From: Liolophura sinensis
Lineage: Eukaryota; Mollusca; Polyplacophora; Chitonida; Chitonidae
Length of the DNA stretch: 64,000 nucleotides
NCBI RefSeq assembly: GCF_032854445.1
Contig: NC_088299.1
Location: 12,205,608 to 12,269,607, forward strand
Reading direction: 5' to 3'
In this document: piece by piece, positions 45,209-57,301 of the stretch
How positions within the stretch are numbered: position 1 is the stretch's first letter
Layout of the letters: each line of letters starts with the position of its first letter
Notes under the pieces: generated by a model
Database searches by the model: none
Told to the model about the DNA's origin: nothing
The model's input: only the letters and a program-made list of their open reading frames with translations
Program-made: the position numbers and the translations under genes

Positions 45209-45649
45209 GTTACCTACGAGTGAGTGAGTGCTCTTTTAAAGTCTTAGGTGTGACTCGATCAAGGATTGATCCTGGATCTACCGGTCCCGATGTTACCTAC
45301 GAGTGAGTGAGTGAGTGCTTGGGGTTTAACGTCGTACTCAACAATTTTCCAGTCATAGGCCTATGACGACGAAGGAATCATTAGGGTGCATGTACGTGTA
45401 ATGCGCCTCCTTGTTGCAGGACGGATTTCCACCGCTCTTTTATTTAGTGCTGCTTCACTGAGACGACTTACCGAAGGCAAGTAAGCCACCCCGCCCGAGC
45501 CGTTATACTGATACGGGTCAACCAGTCGTTGCACTATCCCCTTCATGCTGAACGCCAAGCGAGGAAGTTACAACTTCCTCTTTTAAAGTCTTAGGTGTGA
45601 CTCGATCAAGGATTGATCCTGGATCTACCGGTCCCGATGTTACCTACGA
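45209..45649 (-). mobile_element. SINE family 2, reverse, tandem pair with three target copies
   Basis: GTTACCTACGA occurs at 45209-45219, 45292-45302 and 45639-45649. The second interval holds a complete SINE (reversed tail GAGTGAGTGAGTGC, body CGAGCCGTTATACTGATACG, head end GATCCTGGATCTACCGGTCC). The first interval holds only its tail fused directly to the head. Confidence 0.92.
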
Positions 45650-46031
45650 AGTACTATGTGAAGATTAACACGATCCGTACAAGTCTGTCGTGATGTCATT
45701 GCCACAGCACCAGGACATGAAGAGGAACAAATTTTGGCTACTCCTGCATGACGATGTTGCCTCATTCGCGCTTTCCCGCATCGCAAAGTATGCCGCACTC
45801 GTGATAAGCTCGTGTTCAACGAAAGGCCTGCACGTGATTATCGTAGTTAGGCCTTGTTGTGTCGTAAGTATTTCGAGGCCTGTACGTAGTCAACCCTTTC
45901 TCTGTTGGTAGCCCCTCCCGCACCCCCACCCCCCACCCCGCTATGAAAATGTACTCGTATTGCTCAATCGTTCACAAAGGTCTATCGCAATGTATTCGTG
46001 TTCAAAATACTGCACGAGCTCCTCATGCGGT

Positions 46032-46286
46032 ACACTAAAACAATAATATGTAAAGTAACAAAGTCTGTTGCCTGAGTGATGCTAGATTGTATTCTGCTCT
46101 TGCAACAGATTGATCTGTTAAATGTAAAGCACTTGCATTCTGTTATTTCAACATGAAGATTCCATTAAACGAACAGGATATTATGTTGAATATGACACAG
46201 AATTTTGTTATAACAACAGAATACATTCTAGCATCACTCAGACAACAGGCTATCTGTTAAAATTAAAAGATTACGTGTTTGAGTGT
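46032..46286. mobile_element. MITE family B, copy with long arms
   Basis: The left GTCTGTTGCCTGAGTGATGC, then TAGATTGTATTCTG is mirrored by the right CAGAATACATTCTAGCATCA, CTCAGACAACAGGC. The outer ends are ACACTAAAA and GTTTGAGTGT. Confidence 0.8.
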
Positions 46287-46527
46287 AGCACAATTTTGGG
46301 CAATCCTACAAAGTTTTCCAATTGGTAACCATTGGCAACCAACCAGTATCTCTCACCCACACATCAGCACGAGATAATGGGGAAATATAACGATTCTACA
46401 TAATGTTAAAATCACGAAAAGGAGCCAATAAAATAATATTCTCAAACATTGCAATGTTTAATAATGACTTAATAATACCCTATATAGACACAAATATCTT
46501 GTACTATCCATTTCTTATGTGTATGCA

Positions 46528-46765
46528 GGAGCCTCCATGGCCGAGGGGATTAGCACGGCGCAATGACATAGGAACCTCCCACCAAGCGGTCGCTGTGAGT
46601 TCAAACCCAGTTCATGCTGGCTTCTTCTACGGTCTGCCGGCAGCATGTGGATGGTGGTTATGCCCCACCATAATGCTCGCCGGCGTTGTATAAGTTGAAA
46701 TATTCTCGGGTACGGCGTAAAACACCAATCAAATAGATCAAATAGAATAAATAAATAAATATATG
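46528..46765 (+). mobile_element. SINE family 1, near full length
   Basis: The head GAGCCTCCATGGCCGAGGGG, CGGTCGCTGTGAGTTCAAAC, and the tail AACACCAATCAAATAGATCA, then ATAAATAAATAAAT. TATGCA flanks both ends. Confidence 0.85.
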
Positions 46766-47435
46766 CAACTTTCATAATTGTATATATTTCACATCAAATT
46801 TACATCTATGTCGGTATGTACACAAATTCCACTCCTTTCTCCACAAATAGCTGCTGAATGGAAAACTGTACAGCACATGAACAGGGTCTTTACTATCCCA
46901 AACTATGGTGAAAGGTTAGTGATATTAAAAGAACAGACCATACTAGACCAAATCTATACAGGCATTGATGAGGCATACTACATAAACCTAAAAAAACATA
47001 CGCCTGCCTTGTTTTTATTTTTATGTGATATTGCATAACCAATATATGGCAGTTCAAAGTAAGAAAAATGGCACACAGGGAGAAAATCGAAAGCACCGCC
47101 ATGTTTTTACTTTTAGCAAATCAGGCGCCGGTTATTTCTATAAAACGAGAACGCAGCTGTTTCGCTGACGTCACGTGAACACTATTTTGCCTTTTAGCCA
47201 AATAAGCCTTGCGCATCATTTCCGGTTTCTTGAAAATGGTTTATTTCATGGCCATGTAAAAATTGCAGATTAATTTATAGTTACCAAACCAGTCAGAACA
47301 AAACACGAAATAATTATGGTTATATCTAGTGAGATATGATAATGCACTCGTAACTTCTCTGAATTAGCTCCCATTTAAAGACAGATATACGTGATGGCAT
47401 GAAACCAACCATTTCTCTATAGGTAGCCCTCCTAT

Positions 47436-47620
47436 ACACTCAAAATTTCAATCTGTTAATTTTAACAGAAAGTCTGTTGAGTTATGCGAGAATGTATTCT
47501 GTTATTATAGCATGATATCCTGTTAGCCTAATGGAATCTTTATGTTGAATTAACAGAATATACGTGTACTGTAATTACGAACATTTTCTGTTAAAATTAA
47601 CAGATTAATTTTATGAGTCT
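47436..47620. mobile_element. MITE family B, 185-bp copy
   Basis: Terminal arms AATCTGTTAATTTTAACAGA and TCTGTTAAAATTAACAGATT are exact reverse complements. The outer bases ACACTCAAAATT and AATTTTATGAGTCT continue the inverted repeat imperfectly. Shared core: GAATGTATTCTGTTATTATA. Confidence 0.9.
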
Positions 47621-47854
47621 AGAAGAACATGTACATGTACGTCTTTGTACCACCGCCTACTACAGCGCACCAGGCCAGCTGTGACGTGAAGAGGTAATCA
47701 TATACCCAGATAACGCTAACTGTATCCACCTGAGCAAGCCATGCCTCACTCAATCCAGCGGTGACGAGCAGCATTCATGGCACCAGCGACAGGACTTCAC
47801 TGAGCGCAGGAACGCGCTGTTACCTGAACATTCGCTGCAATTGGTCGCTATGTA

Positions 47855-47970
47855 GGCAATCAAATACACGTTTTCTCCCAACATAATGATGACCGAGGTT
47901 GCATGTGTGAAACATTCTTCAGTACGGCGTAAATTTAAAACCAATCAAATAAATAAATAAATCAAATACA
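47855..47970 (+). mobile_element. SINE family 1 tail fragment
   Basis: TTTTCTCCCAACATAATGAT, TTCAGTACGGCGTAAATTTA and AACCAATCAAATAAATAAAT. Confidence 0.7.
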
Positions 47971-48204
47971 CTTTCCTCAGTGTTATATAGACAGTGATAT
48001 ATGTATAGTGGAACACTGACATCAATGGTTAAAAAAAACAGTTTTGTGCTTGGTGGAATGCACAGTGCCTGGAATTTGAACGCTGACCTAGTTCGGAATG
48101 AACTCTCCTAAATGAACGTGACGTGTTAATGGGTTTTAACGCCATGTTAAAGAAATGACAGTGGCTGTCAGTTTTGTAGGAAAATGGAGTACTAGAGGTG
48201 ATAA

Positions 48205-48650
48205 TCCACTGACCTCCTACGTTGGAAGGTTTGTCTACAACCTGCGGATGGTCTTATGGGGCTATCAGGCTATGCCCGGTTTCTTCGCATGCACCGGAAA
48301 TGCTGGAATATGTCAGGCTCTGCACGGAGCCCAAACGAAAACAGTAAAAATTCGTGAATTGAAAAGCTTGTGATTAACTAAGCGTACTGCTAATTATCTA
48401 GCTACGAATTGTTGGTAAGATGTAGTGTTTAAGACGTGCTGGCGAAATAAGAAGGTAGGCCTAGGTGTCAGTTGAAGAAAGGTTGGTCTCACGTGGGAAG
48501 GTCGCCTAACAGCCTGTGGATGCCCGGTTCCTCCCAGTGGACTCCCGGTTTCCTCCCACCATCATGCTGTCCACTGTCGAACAAGTGAAACATTTTTAAG
48601 TGCATCGTCAATCACCAATCAACACTAAAAAAATCAAAAAAAAAAAAAAA
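48205..48650 (+). mobile_element. Two diverged SINE family 1 bodies
   Basis: The first piece is at 48220-48290 (CAACCTGCGGATGGTCTTAT). The second, with tail, is at 48485-48650 (TCACGTGGGAAGGTCGCC, CGGTTTCCTCCCACCATCAT, CACCAATCAACAC and poly-A). The intervening 190 bp is unrecognised. Confidence 0.6.
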
Positions 48651-49214
48651 AATCCACTGACTTTGTTTCTAATGAACTTCCCCCCAAGCTAGGAGGCGTG
48701 TAAGTTTCTGCTTTGTACGCTTTTACATGAACAATTGGAATAAAACTTGGACTGCGACAAGAGGCCGTATTTCACTGGTTACACGTGCTCATTTGCCAAC
48801 CACCACACTGTCGTCACTGCTCTGCGGTACAACACACGGTGTATAGGTCATCAAAGCGGAAAAGGTCAGCCTACTCAAACGAGGACAAATATTAACCAAA
48901 ATGAAACATTTACAGAATAGACAAATCTATACGTGAAAGATTCAGTAAAATTTTTTCTGCTTAACGTTGATTTTCAAATTAGAAACACAGTGCCAGCCAA
49001 AACTTTTTTGATCAAGACTGCCTGTTTGGCGGGTTAATACTAACCAAATGTCTCTTCTATGGCCATGTAACTTTTATGGGCGCCTCGGCAAAGGTTTATG
49101 TTTCTGATTCGGAAATTTATAGGATTATGGTGGGATTGTGAAATTTGCACTTTCTTACCTCTCTAGGTACGATTTCCCACCTTACCGTACGAGGTCCTTT
49201 TGAGTTCTTGACGA

Positions 49215-49412
49215 CATTCGCAATATATGAATTTATTTATTTGATGGGAGTTTTACGCTGTACTCAAGAAAATTTCACGGACAGCCCGTGTGAAACCCAG
49301 CATGAGCTGGACTTGAACTCACAACAACATTGATGAGAGGCTCCAGTGTCACGCATTTGTACTGCGCTATTGCATGCTAACCACTATGCCACGGACGCTC
49401 CCAGAATATATG
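49215..49412 (-). mobile_element. SINE family 1, reverse, internally deleted
   Basis: TGAATTTATTTATTTGATGG, GAGCTGGACTTGAACTCACA and CTAACCACTATGCCACGGAC. AATATATGAA flanks both ends. The body between tail and B-box region is shortened. Confidence 0.85.
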
Positions 49413-50156
49413 AAGGTTAGATCGGAAGAGACGTGAATTCCTTTCGGAAAGCTGAAGGGAATTGGCTGTTCATTAATGAGACTAAATCAGAAAATCAACG
49501 TTTCTGTTGGGCTATGCGTAATGAAGGCAGTTACTCGGCTAAACAGAACAACAGAAGCATCGCTTCAAGTGCAGCGTTTTGGAACAAAGATAAAAATAGC
49601 AATCAGTCAATAACAGAGCAGAAAGGCGTTGTATTAAAGCAGCCTATGTGCAGAACGGTTAATAACAAGGAGCGCCCCCCCCCCCCCTCCCAAGAAAAAA
49701 AAGGAAAAAGAAAAAAACGCCATCCTAACAATCAACTGTTTCATCATTCCTGTGTCAGTTACAGGTTGCCCGGGGGTGAGGGAGGGGAGGAAGGGTTCAT
49801 CGAGTTTTGTTATCTGCCCCTCGCAAGTGTATAAGGTTACGGTATATACCGATGGGGAAGTCTTCACAACACAGGGCCATATGGTGCCATAAATTCCAAC
49901 TCCGTATCAGCCAACTAATTGGATAACCCAGGGCATGTAATGGCATTTAAATAAGGTTTTGTTCGTCAGTTCTGCGATTCCCATTTTTTCATTTGGAATA
50001 AAAATTTGCATCTTTACGGCAACTGGAATGTACACGCATCTAACAGGCGTGCTGGACCGACAAGAAAATGGTGCGAGTCAGAACTGCACTACATTATGCA
50101 GGACTACCAAAGTGTACAATTTCCCCTTGGGCCTTCAACGGTCAGGTTTACTTACG

Positions 50157-50520
50157 TCATGATGCTGTTGTCCGCTTCGGGACCGGTAGATCCAGGATCA
50201 ATCCTTGATCGAGTCACACCTAAGACTTTAAAAGAGGAAGTTGTAACTTCCTCGCTTGGCGTTAAGCATGAAGGGGATAGTGCAACGACTGGTTGACCCG
50301 TATCAGTATAATGGCTCGGGCGGGGTGGCTTACTTGCCTTCGGTAAGTCGTCTCAGTGAAGCAGCACTAAATAAAAGAGCGGTGGAAATCCGTCCTGCAA
50401 CAAGGAGGCACATTAAACGTGCATGCACCCTAAGGATTCCTTCGTCGTCATATGACTGAAAAATTGTTGAGTACGACGTTAAACCCCAAGCACTCACTCA
50501 CTCACTCATGATGCTGTTGT
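50157..50520 (+). mobile_element. SINE family 2, full length with 15-bp target duplication
   Basis: TCATGATGCTGTTGT at 50157-50171 and 50506-50520 is a perfect duplication. The element carries CCGGTAGATCCAGGATCAAT, ATCAGTATAATGGCTCGGGC and ACCCCAAGCACTCACTCACT. It appears recent, because the body is nearly identical to the copy at 45303-45638. Confidence 0.95.
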
Positions 50521-52242
50521 TTAAGCAATTACATTAACAGTTAAAATAAAATGGATTCCATCAGTTGCGTGAGACCATTTGCCAACTACCATACTGTCGC
50601 CACGTAGATCCACTGATAAGTCACTCCTGATGACCGCATAATAAAATGCTGCAATATTGAGTCAAAATGAAGCTTTCGTTTTTCGGAGTTACACTACCTT
50701 GTGTAATAGACCCTACTGTCGTCGCTGCGCTGGTTTTACTGACTGTAGTATTTTATGTTGTGGAAATGCATAAGGCGAAATAAAGCTTAACAGAGCTCGG
50801 AAGAACAATGTGAAGAATTTATGGATTTTCAAAGCAATGCACGTGACCTTGCGGTTTTCAGAACTCCAAACGATTTTCCTCCACTGCCCGCCATCGTTAC
50901 GCACAGGATTAACAACCATGTAATAAAACTAGCACAATCAATTTCTCGCGTGACAAATCGATAACACACGAAACTCTAGATTAGATGTGTGGTGAAAAGT
51001 GAAAGAATTTGGAAATAGACTCTTTACGTCATAAATAGCAAAACACTCTGTTGCCGTGGTGACTTCAATTTGTTTCGTTCTGAAGTACATTAGTTATCAC
51101 TTCTAGAACAACACCGGATGGTGTGCAGCGACGCTGTAAAGATTTTCAAGCATTATACTGAACACAAACTGGCTAACTAATGAAATTGTTTCAAAACCTA
51201 TTTGTGATTCATATTTTTTATGTTTGGTTTTATTTGGTTCTCTGTTAAACTGTTCCCGTTTTGTGATCATTACCTTAATCCGTGGAAGTCACTCAAGGAT
51301 CAATTTCAGCCTAATTCACCATTTGTTGCATTTTTTTTATACAGTGGCTCCATTGATGGATACTGCTTGCTTATATCACATTTTTTTCCATTCTGAATGC
51401 ACGTATAAATATGCATCGCCATTTTTCGTTCACGTAGGCCCGTTTATCACCTTCTTTGTTGCCATTCTTGGCCAAGGTGAGCCCGTCTAACACCTTCTTT
51501 GTTGCCATTCCGAAGCCACCTGCACCTTTTATCACTTTCTTTTGTCGTCATTTTAGTCCCTGTATACTGAACACCTTGTTCCGTACCGAGTCAAATCCCG
51601 AGAATTCGAAGATGAGTCTGTTCCCCCATCCCCGCCCCCACAATACCCCAATGAAGAAAATGAGCTTAAATCGGTATATTTCATGCTACTGTAAACGTTC
51701 ACTACCTTCGCAGAGCAATATCTATAAGCTGTGCGAAATAACACTTTTGTCACTGATGGAAATTCCAATACTTCACTTTCAAATAAATCATAAAAGCAAA
51801 TCTAACAACTAAATTTATATTACAGCAGGGAATATCATTCGGGGACGTAAACGTACCGGGCGATGTACTGCGTGACACACTCAAGGATGTTTGAATTTAT
51901 TTACTTCATTGGTGTTTTACGCCGCGATGTTGTTTGAAAGGTCATCTCTATTTAGTATGTATATTTGTACACGGCCCGCAACTAACACCATGGCAGAATT
52001 GCTAATCACCTTGTTTGTTGACTTGTGCACTTTTATCAATACGTGACATCTGAAAAAAAAATACCGATAGCTACTTGCTACTAGGTGCAATCGTTCGCCT
52101 AGATATTTCTTTTTGACACACTATAGCAGTAAGATTAGCGCAATTCACATTTTGTTTAAATTCTCTTTGAAATGCATGAAGTTTGAATGAACTTTCACCC
52201 TGTATTGGCAGTATTTTAGTCATATTGTGACAGCAGTTCGAT
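50521..52242. other. Intergenic DNA, no gene seen
   Basis: Contains a SINE family 1 scrap (reversed tail ATTTATTTACTTCATTGGTG) at about 51893-51930. The small repeat TTGTTGCCATTC near 51458-51510 is duplicated with AACACCTTC/ATCACCTTC. No exon-like frame. Confidence 0.45.
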
Positions 52243-54475
52243 TGTGACCTTGAACTTTCCTCTACATGTCTTGGAAGTTCCAATCTTAGTATGGTGAGCT
52301 TGAACTGTCCTATATATGTCTTCAAGTTCCAGACTTTAGTATGGTGAGCTTGAACAGTCCTCTGTGTGTCTTGAAGTTCCAATCTTTGGCACAGTGAGCT
52401 TGAACTGTCCTATATATGTCTTCAAGTTCCAGTCTTTGGTATGGTGAGCTTGAACAGTCCTCTGTGTGTCTTCAAGTTCCAATCTTTGGCATGATGAGCT
52501 TGAACTGTCCTATATATGTCTTGGAAGTCCCAATCTTTGGCATGGTGAGCTTGAACTGTCCTCTATATGTCTTGGAAGTTCCAATTTTTGGCATGGTGAG
52601 CTTGAACTATCCTCCATATGTCTTGAAGCTCCAATCTTTGGTATGGTGAGCTTGAACTGTCCTCTATATGTCTTGGAAGTTCCAATCTTTGGCATGGTGA
52701 GCTTGAACTGTCCTCTGTATGTCTTGGAAGTTCCAATCTTTGGTATGGTGAGCTTGAACTCTCCTCCATATGTCTTGAAGTTTCAATCTTTGGCACAGTG
52801 AGCTTGAACTCTCCTCTATATGTCTTGGAAGTTCCAATCTTTGGTATGGTGAGCTTGAACTCTCCTCTATATGTCTTGAAGTTCCAATCTTTGGCATGGT
52901 GAGCTTGAACTCTCCTCTATATGTCTTGGAAGTTCCAATCTTTGGTATGGTGAGCTTGAACTGTCCTCTGTATGTCTTGAAGTTCCAATCTTTGGCATGG
53001 TGAGCTTGAACTCTCCTCTATATGTCTTGAAGTTCCAATCTTTGGCATGGTGAGCTTGAACTCTCCTCTATATGTCTTGGAAGTTCCAATCTTTGGTATG
53101 GTGAGCTTGAACTGTCCTCTGTATGTCTTGAAGTTCCAATCTTTGGCATGGTGAGCTTGAACTCTCCTCTATATGTCTTGGAAGTTCCAATCTTTGGTAT
53201 GGTGAGCTTGAACTCTCCTCTATATGTCTTGGAAGTTCCAATCTTTGGTATGGTGAGCTTGAACTGTCCTCTGTATGTCTTGAAGTTCCAATCTTTGGCA
53301 TGGTGAGCTTGAACTCTCCTCTATATGTCTTGGAAGTTCCAATCTTTGGCATGGTGAGCTTGAACTGTCCTCTGTATGTCTTGAAGTTCCAATCTTTGGC
53401 ATGGTGAGCTTGAACTATCCTCTATATGTCTTGGAAGTTCCGATCTTTGGCATGGTTTGCCTGAACTATCCTCTATATGTCTTGAAGTTCCAATCTTTGG
53501 CATGGTGAGCTTGAACTGTCCTCTGTATGTTTTGAAGTTCCAGTCTTTGGCATGGTAAGCTTGAACTCTCCTCTATATGTCTTGGAAGTTCCAATCTTTG
53601 GTATGGTGAGCTTGAACTCTCCTCTATATGTCTTGAAGTTCCAATCTTTGGCATGGTGAGCTTGAACTGTCCTCTGTATGTCTTGAAGTTCCAATCTTTG
53701 GCATGGTGAGCTTGAACTATCCTCTATATGTCTTCGAAGTTCCAATCTTTGGCATGGTGAGCTTGAACTCTCCTCTATATGTCTTGGAAGTTCCAATCTT
53801 TGGCATGGTGAGCTTGAACTGTCCTCTGTATATTTTGAAGTTCCAGTCTTTAGTATGGTAAGCTTGAACTCTCCTCTATATGTCTTGGAAGTTCCAATCT
53901 TTGGCATGGTTTGCCTGAACTATCCTCTATATGTCTTGAAGTTCCAATCTTTGGTATGGTGAGCTTGAACTCTCCTCTATATGTCTTGGAAGTTCCAATC
54001 TTTGGCATGGTGAGCTTGAACAGTCCTCTATGTGTCTTGAAGCTCCAATCTTTGGCATGGTGAGCTTGAACTGTCCTATATATATCTTGGAAGTTCCAAT
54101 CTTTGGCATGGTGAGCTTGAACTGTCCTCTGTATGTCTTGGAAGTTCCAATCTTTGGTATGGTGAGCTTGAACTCTCCTCCATATGTCTTGAAGTTCCAA
54201 TCTTTGGCACGATGAGCTTGAACTGTCCTCTATATGTCTTGAAGTTCTAATCTTTGGCATGGTGAGCTTGAACTGTCCTCTATAGGTCTTGAAGTTCCAA
54301 TCTTTGGTATGGTGAGCTTGAACTCTCCTCTATATGTCTTGAAGTTCCAATCTTTGGCACAGTGAGTTTGAACTCTCCTCTATATGTCTTGAAGTTCCAA
54401 TCTTTGGCATGGTGAGCTTGAACTGTCCTGTAGATGTCTTGGAAGTTCCAATCTTTCGTATGATGAGCTTGAACC
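52243..54475. repeat. 50/51-bp minisatellite, about 44 copies
   Basis: The unit is ATGGTGAGCTTGAACTCTCC plus TCTATATGTCTTGGAAGTTC and CAATCTTTGGC. CTTGGAAG (51 bp) and CTTGAAG (50 bp) forms are mixed, so frames shift between units. Open frames are therefore short and overlapping on both strands. Confidence 0.95.
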
Positions 54476-54670
54476 CTTCAGCAAAGTCTGGAATGAGTGT
54501 TTGGTAAGAAGAGCTTTGTTTTTTCGAACAAAGGTTAAGACAAGGTTTTTGTGTTTCTGATATCTCTTCCTACCTCACGACACTTACCCCAGTGACCTTG
54601 GCATTGTACAAGATTTTTGTACCAAATCTGCCAGTGGTCGTAGTGATGTAAAGTGAATGTACAAAGCGGC

Positions 54671-54969
54671 GCATGTGCTGTATTTATTTGTTTGATTGGT
54701 GTTTTACACTGCACTCTGACACGCTGAAAGTTTCACTTATACCATGGTGGCCAGCATTATGGTCGGAGGAAACCGGGCAAAGCCTGGGGGGAAAACCCCC
54801 AAAGTCCTGAATTCTGCAGATTACTGGCAGACCTTCCCACGTATGGCCGGAGAGGAAGCATGTGCAGGACTTGAGTTCACAGCAGCCTCATTGGTGAGAG
54901 ACTTCTGGGTCATTGCGCTGTGCTGGCATGTTAATCACCTTTGCCACGAAGGCCCCCGCATGCGCTGTA
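54671..54969 (-). mobile_element. SINE family 1, full length, reverse
   Basis: TATTTATTTGTTTGATTGGT, GGCCGGAGAGGAAGCATGTG, and the head complement CTTTGCCACGAAGGCCCCC. The target duplication is GCATG(T/C)GCTGTA (54671-54682, 54958-54969). Confidence 0.92.
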
Positions 54970-54984
54970 AGGAGTACGGGCAAT

Positions 54985-55215
54985 AAGCACACAATGACTC
55001 TGGAGGAGCTCTTAGTGCAGTCTAACATTCATTACAGATCATTTGTCTTGCACCATTCTGGCGTGCATATCTGTATGTTCGGAAAGTTCGTCAATAACTT
55101 GCCAAATGTCAATGGTTTATCCCAAGTGCTCTGCTTTCCTCCACCCAGTAAGCTGATGCCGTTGCATAAGTAAAAAAACCCCTCAGCATTGCATTTAACA
55201 GCATGATTCCTTAAA
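54985..55215 (+). mobile_element. SINE family 3, copy 3 (diverged)
   Basis: GTGCAGTCTAACATTCATTA, TTCGTCAATAACTTGCCAAA and TGGTTTATCCCAAG match 41600 and 42455. The 3' end is decayed. Confidence 0.65.
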
Positions 55216-55634
55216 TAAAATAAATGCTAGAGATCATGTAGAATGTTTATTTTATTGTCAAATAAATATATTAACTTTTATTTTATTTTACTTTATTAAA
55301 TAAGTAAAACTCCACTCGGTTTAAGTTTTGTAGCATGATGTTAACGCATGATTACTAATACACTTCTGACTGATTCCCTAGCACTGGCTAACACCTTTTT
55401 TTTGCCCACCTTTTCTTTTTGTTAATATGTCAATGTTTCTGTGTAACTATACTCATAAAGATAACAGGTAGTTCAAACGCACTGCACTGTAACAGCAGGG
55501 AATGAAACGTTTATTAGGCAGCTTGGAACTAACTTGTGTAGGCATTTAGTATCGCGCAATCATGTCCATTAGTACTAGTTCATGGTAATCATGGTACAGA
55601 ATGACTGTTGACTATAAATGTCTTCAAGATTCTT
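55216..55634. other. AT-rich spacer before the 72-bp array
   Basis: Several TTTATT words on the + strand (AATAAA on the minus strand) near 55240-55295 could serve as poly(A) signals for FAAP20 if its 3' UTR crosses the array. Nothing else was recognised. Confidence 0.35.
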
Positions 55635-57212
55635 AGGCAACACACTCCTGAACATCTTGACTATGAGGATAGAATGACTGTTGACTGTACAAGTCCCCAT
55701 GATCTCCAGGTAACACACTCTTGAACAATTCAGCTCTGAGGGCAAAATCACTATTGTGCGCATAATCCTCATGATCTCCAGGTAACACACTCTTGAACAG
55801 CACGGTCCTGAGGACAGAATGACTTTTGTCCGTATAATCCTCATGGTCCCCAGGTAACACACTCTTGAACAACACGGTTCTGAGGACAGAATGACTTTTG
55901 CCCGTATACTCCTCATGAGCCCTAGCTAACACACTCTTGAACAACACGGTCCTGAGGACAGAATGACTTGTCTCCATAATCCTCATGATCCGCAGGTAAC
56001 ACACTCTTGAACACCATTCTGAGGACAGAATGACTTTTGTCCGTATAATCCTCATGATCCCCAGGTAACACACTCTTGAACAACACCATCCTGAGGACAG
56101 AATGACTTTTGTTTGTATAATCCTCATGATCCCCAGATAACACACTTTTGAACAACACGGTCGTGAGGACAGACTGACTTTTGTCTGTATAAACCTCATG
56201 AGCCCCAGGTAACACACTCTTGAACAGCATGATCCTGAGGACAGAATGACTTTTGTCCATATAATCCTCATGATCCCCAGGTGACACACTCTTGAACAAC
56301 ACCATCCTGAGGACAGAATGACTTTTGTCCGTATACTCCTCATGAGCCCCAGGTAACACACTCTTGAACAATACGGTCCTGAGGATAGAATGACTTTTGT
56401 CCATATAATCCTCATGAGCCCCAGGTAACACACTCTTGAACAGCACGGTCCTGAGGACAGAATGACTTTTGTCCATATACTCCTCATGATCCCCAGGTAA
56501 CACACTCTTGAACAACACAGTCCTGAGGATAGAATGACTTTTGTCCATATAATCCTCATGATACCCAGGTGACACACTCTTGAACAACACCATCCTGAGG
56601 ACAGAATGACTTTTGTCCGTATACTCCTCATGAGCCCCAGGTAACACACTCTTGAACAACACGGTCCTGAGGATAGAATGACTTTTGTCCATATAATCCT
56701 CATGAGCCCCAGGTAACACACTCTTGAACAGCACGGTCCTGAGGACAGAATGACTTTTGTCCATATACTCCTCATGATCCCCAGGTAACACACTCTTGAA
56801 CAACACAGTCCTGAGGATAGAATGACTTTTGTCCATATAATCCTCATGATACCCAGGTGACACACTCTTGAACAACACCATCCTGAGGACAGAATGACTT
56901 TTGTCCGTATACTCCTCATGAGCCCCAGGTAACACACTCTTGAACAACACGGTCCTGAGGACAGAATGACTTTTGTCTGTATAATCCTCATGATCCCCAG
57001 GTAACACACTCTTGAACAACACGGTCCTGAGGACAGAATGACTTTTGTCTGTATAATCCTCATGATCCCCAGGTAACACACTCTTGAACAACACGGTTCT
57101 GAGGACAGAATGACTTTTGTCTCTATAATCCTCATGATCCCCAGGTAACACACTCTTGAACAACACGGTCCTGAGGATAGAATGACTATTGACCGTACAA
57201 GTCCTCATGCTC
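55635..57212. repeat. 72-bp minisatellite, about 22 copies, with 288-bp higher-order period
   Basis: The unit is AGGTAACACACTCTTGAACA plus ACACGGTCCTGAGGACAGAA, TGACTTTTGTCCGTATAATC and CTCATGATCCCC. Variants (GGTAAC/GGTGAC, GTCC/ATCC, ATAATC/ATACTC) recur every four units between about 56280 and 56920. The 24-codon unit yields a 506-codon minus-strand open frame, likely spurious. It begins about 17 bp past the FAAP20 stop codon. Confidence 0.95.
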
Positions 57213-57228
57213 CTCCTCTATATCCTCC

Positions 57229-57301
57229 TCACCATATAACATCCTCCTCACATGCAGGCAAACACTGTGCTATGTGACTGTCCATTTCAAGTTGGTCAAA
57301 A
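57229..57301 (-). CDS. FAAP20: FAAP20 exon 4: second half of UBZ finger, EDVIW tail and stop
   Basis: The minus-strand acceptor is a strong TTTTTTTTCTATTTCAG. The first base completes Ser184, then FDQLEMDSHIAQC supplies the zinc ligands H193 and C197. The protein ends at W207 followed by TGA (57229-57231). Without this exon the CPLC pair of the previous exon would have no partners, which is strong internal support for the model. Confidence 0.88.

Noticed and set aside
55633-57208. 506- and 428-codon minus-strand open frames
   Set aside because: They are products of the 72-bp repeat in two frames at once, and lie downstream of the FAAP20 stop.
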